NCBI GenBank assembly: GCA_036852015.1
Contig: JAANDG010000233.1
Location: forward strand, 144,942 to 208,941
Direction: 5' to 3'
Source: Pelodera strongyloides
Taxonomy: Eukaryota > Nematoda > Chromadorea > Rhabditida > Rhabditidae
DNA length: 64,000 nucleotides
In this document: positions 58,283 through 64,000 of the stretch, in pieces
Numbering within the stretch: the first letter of the stretch is position 1
How the letters are laid out: the number at the start of each line of letters is the position of its first letter
The notes under the pieces: model-generated
Database searches by the model: none
Told to the model about the DNA's origin: nothing
What the model saw: the letters and a program-made list of their open reading frames with translations, nothing else
Made by a program: the position numbers and the translations under genes

Positions 58283-61200
58283 TCTTAACAATTTGAATAA
58301 CATCCTCATGGTCCAAAAGATGATGGATACCTACTCGTTGAGGGGAGAATTTCGTCGATGTGCCCCAAATGATAGCGTACCTAAACAATGAGAGCAAAAT
58401 AATCAACTATTATTGGAATTTCCCACAGAATTTAACTTCGGCAGTGTGGCGGGATGGCGTGTGGCTGGTGCTTAATTTTTTTTCCAAGCAAATATGTAAA
58501 TTTCACTTATACCCAGACAATTTTGAGAAACAAAACGCGGCTTAGCCTGATTCGCACACACATCGCCACTGGATGTGCACTCTTGTAATTGAGAGCAATT
58601 AATATTAAGAATGCAATAAATGCATATATAAAAACAAAAACTAAATATAATTAAAAGAATCATTCAGTACCTGAATTGACCGGCCAGTGTCCTATGAAGT
58701 GCGTGGCAACAGTGTTCAACAGTGGATCCCTTTCTCAGGATAATACCATCTTCTTTTCCTACAAAAAAACGAGGAAAAATTACAGAGAAAAGGTTAAAAG
58801 GTCTCGGTTAAAAGTAAGCAAATTTTAAAGCGAAATGCTAGCCCCTTTGGAAAATTTGCATATGATAAGCAAATCCTATGTATACTATGCTAATTTTGTA
58901 CGATTGCTGTGGACGATCGTACAAAATTAGCATAGGATACATAGGATTTGCTTATCATATGCAAATTTTCCAAAGGGGCTAGCATTTCGCTTTAATTAAA
59001 ATACCAATTCCAACCAACACCCTCAACTTAAATTAATAAACTATCTCCAGGCGACTCAGCGGTTTCTTACAGCAACAGAATAAATAATGCAATCTTCATA
59101 AATCAAATCAACGAAACATCGCACTGGATAGACAAATCTTCTGGCACATAAATATCTGTATTTTATCTACACCCTTTTATTTGTTCACGTGCGAACATTT
59201 ATCTGATAACTAGCGTGGTACGGCTGTAGATAAACATCACTGATAGATGGCAAATAATTAAAAACGCGACATATATAAAACGCGATAAGGGGGAAATGGC
59301 AATATCTGATTTAGTCGCCGCACAATGATAAAGCAGAAACTTATAATTTTACAATCTTGAAACTTTCTTCTTCAAAACGAACCTCCTTCTCTTCTCCAAA
59401 CTAATAGTAAACAAACAAGTAATTCTGCATATTTGGACCGTCAGAAAGAAAAACGCGCCTAAAATTTTATGACAAAAAGTTCTATAGTTACGAAGCAAAT
59501 CGTATTTCTTGAATGAAACCACAAAACTGACAAAACCCACCAATATCCGGCGCATTTCCTGGTTTCTTTGTGTAAACGCGGAATAACGCCAAGTATTCCC
59601 AGATCATCTAAAAATAGAGACATTGAATTGATATACACAAAATAAATAGAGAAGTAAGATAAGGAAATATTACAAGTGAAGAATACGACCCGAGAGGTAC
59701 GGTAGCTAGTTTCAAAGAGAAAACAAATATAGGAAAAATCAAAATTACCGTACCTCAACCAAATAATCCAGGTTCAGGTTCATTTCACAAGAAATCACAA
59801 TGTGATGGGGCATTCTGTAACAAGTATTAAAATGAAAATTGTTCCTGGACATTATGCGGGAGTAAAAAATACATTAATCTTCAAAATAGCTCGTAAAATA
59901 AGAGCTGGAACCGATTGGTAAAATCACGATAAACAAGAACTAGCTAAGAACTCTTAGTAGAGGAATTGAGACGATCACGGATATCCGAAACATTGACCCC
60001 TGCTGTTATCATCGCTACGTAATCGATAATCCTGTCTTTAAAACTTTGCTGCTTTGCTACTTGCTAACAATCCGGAAAAGCTTCCAACCTGGCCAGTCGA
60101 TCCACTTCCTCAATGCTGATCTGATCCACCTTATTGTACACATATAAACAGGGCAAGTAGACTCGATTGCCTTGAATCACATCGATGAACTGGTCGATTC
60201 TGAAGTGGACAAGTTCACTATGAAACTTCCAAAGATAACAAATTTAGTCATTTTGTTACGGGTACCTATCTGAAGGTTACACGATAATGACTAATGTAGA
60301 ATATCTTTTTTTACAAGAGAACTCCCTCGATCCGATACATGACACATCCCTCACATTCAAGGATTCAAGATAGCGATCAAATGAAGAGACCCAGGCAGAA
60401 TCTAACTCTCTTACTGCAGGATTTAATGTGATCGAACGTTTTATGAAATTTGGCTCAGAGCTGTCATAAATTACTAAGTAGCTAGTAGCATTCACTTTTG
60501 CCTCTCACTACATATGTTGAGTACAACCGCCGGACAAATAAGTATAACATACGTTGCATCCTCTCTGAACACGACGTCCGCATTGAAGATCTTGTACTCG
60601 TGCAGAACGTGCATGATCAATTTCTCATGCACGTGTTTGAGCGGTACAGTGTGAGTGAACCTAACACCACCAACCTAAATGAAGCATCTTTAAGGCATAA
60701 ATTACCTCGTAAAATCGCGCACAGCATATTGCAACACTGATCAGATCAGACGGTAAAACCATCTCCATAACTAAATGCAACATTGTGCTTTGGCGAAACA
60801 TATCGACTATACACAGTACATTCCTTAAAAAAAAACTCAGGCCGACGCCGAGGTTAAGACCTTCGATTTGTGTCGCCCCTGCACTGTAGCAAAATACCTT
60901 CTAAACACGGTAACTAATAGCACTAACGTTGTAATAGCAGCGCCAAATTCGACTCAAATATGCGCCCTCGTAAGTTGTAACTCAACACTCTCCACTTACC
61001 GCATCCTACTCATGTCAATGGCAACAGTGATATTGTCACATCATGGACAATAAGCCTCAAATGTAAGAAACTGTTCATCCATGGAAGATCATGATAATAC
61101 AAAAATATCTAGGCTAATCAGTGTGCGTACAAATTACAAATATATAATAAAAAAAAGAAAAACCATTTTTTTTACAGTTGAAAAGATCACAATAAAATAA

Positions 61201-63298
61201 AGTCTACCAACCTTCTTCTGCTTGACATAGATGTTGGGTGGTCTCTTGTTGAGTCTAATTCCGACTGCTTCCAACTCCTTTTCCAGGAGATTCCTCTGCT
61301 CGTCACTTTTGCCAGCGTCCAGCATCATCAGAATCAGATCGGCTGTCTTGGCAACGGCAATAACCTGACGACCGCGACCTGAATTGACTTGGTTCACAAG
61401 TAGGACTAGGAATCATACCTGACAGTTCCCAAAATCCCATAAATTACTATGCGCTCTAAACATCGCAAATCATTTCTCTCTCGTTACTTACGCTGTTCAG
61501 TATGCACATAAAACGAGGTAGCCAAGAACCAACAGACACAGCACTACGTACTGTATGTAATACAGTTCAGCTAATACTCCACAACTCCACTAAAAAGAGA
61601 TGAAGTACTAAAATATGATTACCAATAAGGTGATGACAAAATGCCAGTAAACAGGAGAATCGAAGACGAACAAAACCAGAAACCAACTCACCCTTTCCCT
61701 GTGACGCTCCCTCAATGATTCCAGGCAAGTCGAGCAACTGAATATTGGCTCCTTCATGCTCGATAACACCTAAACGAGAAGTGTTCAAAGTAAGAAAAGG
61801 TGAAATGTTTCAAAGTTACGCCAAATCGGCAGCACACGGCAATCTTCAATGTACCTGTGTTTTCTACTATCCAACATATAAATAAGGGAGTGCTCATGAT
61901 GATTTCACAAAGGGAATCGTGTCTTATAGAAATTCACCCTTAAATGAAGCAACTTCTGAAATTTGACAGGAAGTGGGCATGAAAAACTCCCATAGACTTA
62001 CAACCTTTGCAAACGAACGCTCATAGAGAAAACCGAATTCCAACCGTAAGGGCGCATTCGAGATGGATATTTCAGGGAAAGAAAAAGAAAACTTTTGGTT
62101 CGAGATGGATTTCACCAGAAAAGAATGCTATGGCCACGCATACACATGCAAATGATCGATTGATTTTAGTTTCAATTACGGTACATTTGCATTTTCGACA
62201 ATTATTTTGCAATTTCGCACGCATTATTTTTTTCTCGGTGTCCATCTTGAACCACTTTTTTGTTTTATTTTCCGGAAAACGTCCATCTCGAATGCGCCCT
62301 AAAGCATAACAAATATCTCCTATTTACTTTCACTAACCCGGAATACACGTCAACGTTGTGAATTCATATCCCGCTGCTTCTGAATGCGTCTTCGTCAGTG
62401 TGGAGAGAAGAGTCGACTTTCCCACAGACGGGAAACCGACCTAAAACAAATATAATAAGCTGGGACGATTGGTAACAACACAGAGATTACCTTATGACAT
62501 CTACGAGCTTCCTAGCCTTGTAAACTCACAAGCATCCTAGTCTTGTTAAATAAGGGCTCAGGCCGCTCAGGTACGCTTTGTGGTCCGTGCAAACTGTGTC
62601 AAAGCAGAGTCATAAAGGAAAAGACTGGTTGGTTAAATCAAGAAGCATACCATAGCCACTCTCGCGTCACCACTTTTCATAACGTCGAATCCATCCCCTT
62701 TCGCTCCACTCTTACCGACCGGTTCCAGAAGTTGCTGACGGAGCTTGGCCAACTTCGCCTAAACTATGGAGAATGAGATTCGTATGCCTCACCGCCGCAG
62801 TTCAATAATGTTGACATAACTGTACATAAAACTACTCTTGATGCTTTACGAGAAAGTTAATGTGTATCACCTGGTACCGCAATTATTCTAGGATATGTAA
62901 AACTATATACAAATGATCAAAAAAATAATGTTAAAAAACTAGGTTCTATCACTATCACAAAGGTTCATACGCACAAGTAGTAGCTGCACTGCTGCACAGT
63001 ATAAAACAAATTGAAAGCAAGTCGAATATGCATAACTCTTCCACAGCCCACTGTCACTGAAATTCTGAGGCCGTATTCACCAACACCCAGAGAGCCCTCC
63101 CTAGGCCCACGAGCGTCCTGAATCTCTTCTGCTCTCGCACTCTCTTTAGCTCCCTGCGTTTTGGTGAATACGGTCTCTGATCACAAGTATAGCATTCTCC
63201 CTCACCTTCAACAATCCAAGATGGTATTCCGTCGCTTTATTCTTCTGTGTTCGGGCCATCTCCCTCTCGATCTCCTGGATCTTTTCCACGACACCCAT
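58278..63298 (-). CDS. drg2: Developmentally regulated GTP-binding protein 2 (DRG2)
   Basis: Eleven exons: 63298-63206, 62758-62651, 62440-62338, 61769-61692, 61378-61212, 60674-60553, 60199-60089, 59814-59754, 59607-59541, 58758-58671, 58380-58278. They give 366 residues, against 364 in human DRG2. The N-terminal helix is [20 protein letters not shown]. The G1 P-loop [10 protein letters not shown] is at 68-77, G3 DLPG at about 115, the DRG-specific [20 protein letters not shown] follows it, and G4 NKVD is at 247-250. The C-terminal TGS domain begins near [10 protein letters not shown] and ends [10 protein letters not shown]. The run [14 protein letters not shown] and [20 protein letters not shown] fit DRG2 rather than DRG1. 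DRG GTPases associate with ribosomes or microtubules together with DFRP partners (RWDD1 for DRG2) and act in translation and growth control. Introns hold two MITEs. It is the first of six co-oriented genes. Confidence 0.97.
58827..58993. mobile_element. MITE family 2 (long hairpin), copy c
   Basis: 167-bp palindrome, AAAGCGAAATGCTAGCCCCT at the left and AGGGGCTAGCATTTCGCTTT at the right. The arms are nearly identical throughout. It lies in a DRG2 intron. Confidence 0.96.
62047..62302. mobile_element. MITE, TAAGGGCGCATTCGAGATGG ends
   Basis: About 256 bp. The left end TAAGGGCGCATTCGAGATGG is mirrored by CCATCTCGAATGCGCCCTAA. The first bases agree with the termini of 9443-9718 but the interior differs. 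It lies in the intron between DRG2 exons 3 and 4. Confidence 0.82.
63065..63179. mobile_element. Short inverted-repeat element, GAGGCCGTATTCACCA ends
   Basis: CTGAGGCCGTATTCACCAAC at the left and TTTTGGTGAATACGGTCTC at the right. It is related at the ends to the family-10 copies at 27963 and 28830. It lies in DRG2 intron 1, about 27 bp from the exon 1 donor. Confidence 0.75.
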
Positions 63299-63879
63299 TT
63301 TGAGTAGTTTTATGCAGTTTGTACCCTAAAAAGACACGACGATTACAATAAAAACGGACACTTTTGAATACAGTATTCAAAAGAAAATATATCCCCAAGC
63401 AAACGATAAATAAGATTCAAATAAAAGCATAAGGGACCACGCTACCCGTAATGTTCAGATGAAAACCTGAGAGAGAGTATCAAAAACAATTTTATTATTG
63501 CAAGTGTCTAATACTATTAAAAAAGCATCTCATCATTGCAATACAAAGTAAATGTTGAGGGCTTGAACTGCAGTGAAATAACTGCAGTGAAATAAGTTAA
63601 AAATTAAATCAAATAAAATGTAATTATAATGAAAACGCAAACGCTATCCTTACTACTGTACTGAACTCACTAACTTTCTCGGAAAATAACAAAAACAACC
63701 GCAAGACAATGGAACAACAAACAAAAGAAAACAATATAATGATAACATACATATCAGAATACATATCAACTAGCCACAACCCCGTATTAAAGGAGATAGA
63801 AGTCATAACATTATGTACAAAAGTGGAGTGGAAAAAAACTGTCCTGAGGATAACTTGAAGCTTGAAGAATAGAAAATTT
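63299..63879. other. Upstream flank of DRG2
   Basis: AT-rich sequence containing the presumed DRG2 promoter; no exon seen. Confidence 0.55.
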
Positions 63880-64000
63880 AAAGCGAAATACCGGCAGGTT
63901 TTTGAAACGCATCGAGTACACCGGCAGTACTTATGTAGCTTATGCAAATGAACATAAATTAGAGTAAAAATTCGAGCTAAATTCGAGCAATTAGCATAAA
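63880..64000. mobile_element. MITE family 1, copy h (cut by window end)
   Basis: AAAGCGAAATACCGGCAGGT followed by the family interior (TTATGCAAATGAACATAAAT); the right end is outside the window. Confidence 0.88.

Overview
The window is eukaryotic nuclear DNA, most likely from a nematode. The protein-coding genes are chains of short exons (about 37-180 nt, a few longer). Introns begin GTGAG/GTAAG/GTTNG and end in the short T-rich acceptor typical of nematodes (TTTTCAG, TTTTTAG) without a mammalian-style polypyrimidine tract. Several start codons sit 0-30 nt downstream of an isolated acceptor, as expected for spliced-leader trans-splicing. The intergenic DNA is AT-rich. I reconstructed the genes by hand, joining exons only where reading phase matched. 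Each main gene model is an exact multiple of three with no internal stop.

Left part (1-30 kb, both strands): a 569-aa disordered protein (minus, 3.3-10.4 kb) lies divergent to a small GNAT N-acetyltransferase of the SSAT2/thialysine type (plus, 11.4-13.0 kb). That gene converges on a secreted Q-rich, six-cysteine protein (minus, 13.5-19.5 kb). A second large secreted protein of unknown family (plus, 21.4-29.1 kb) is divergent to it.

Right part (30-63 kb): the principal genes are all on the minus strand. From high to low coordinates they are DRG2 GTPase, TM2D2-like membrane protein, an unrecognised 321-aa protein, AP-2 mu subunit (dpy-23/apm-2 type), the sulfhydryl oxidase ALR/GFER, and a DMAC2/ATP5S-like mitochondrial protein with a long C-terminal extension. 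ALR and the DMAC2-like gene are only about 340 bp apart and both mitochondrial, so they may be co-transcribed. A tRNA-Thr(CGT) sits antisense in the last AP-2 mu intron, and a damaged tRNA-like sequence sits in a DMAC2 intron.

The most unusual content is the density of non-autonomous inverted-repeat elements (MITEs/fold-backs), at least 24 of them in about ten families, nearly all in introns. Two families (11 copies) share the same AAAGCGAAAT terminus. One GC-rich family is built from TGCAAGC/GCTTGCACGCC motifs. A 951-bp element has arms of about 270 bp that are almost identical. One MITE copy supplies an in-frame splice acceptor and possible coding sequence to a secreted-protein gene. No transposase gene was seen.
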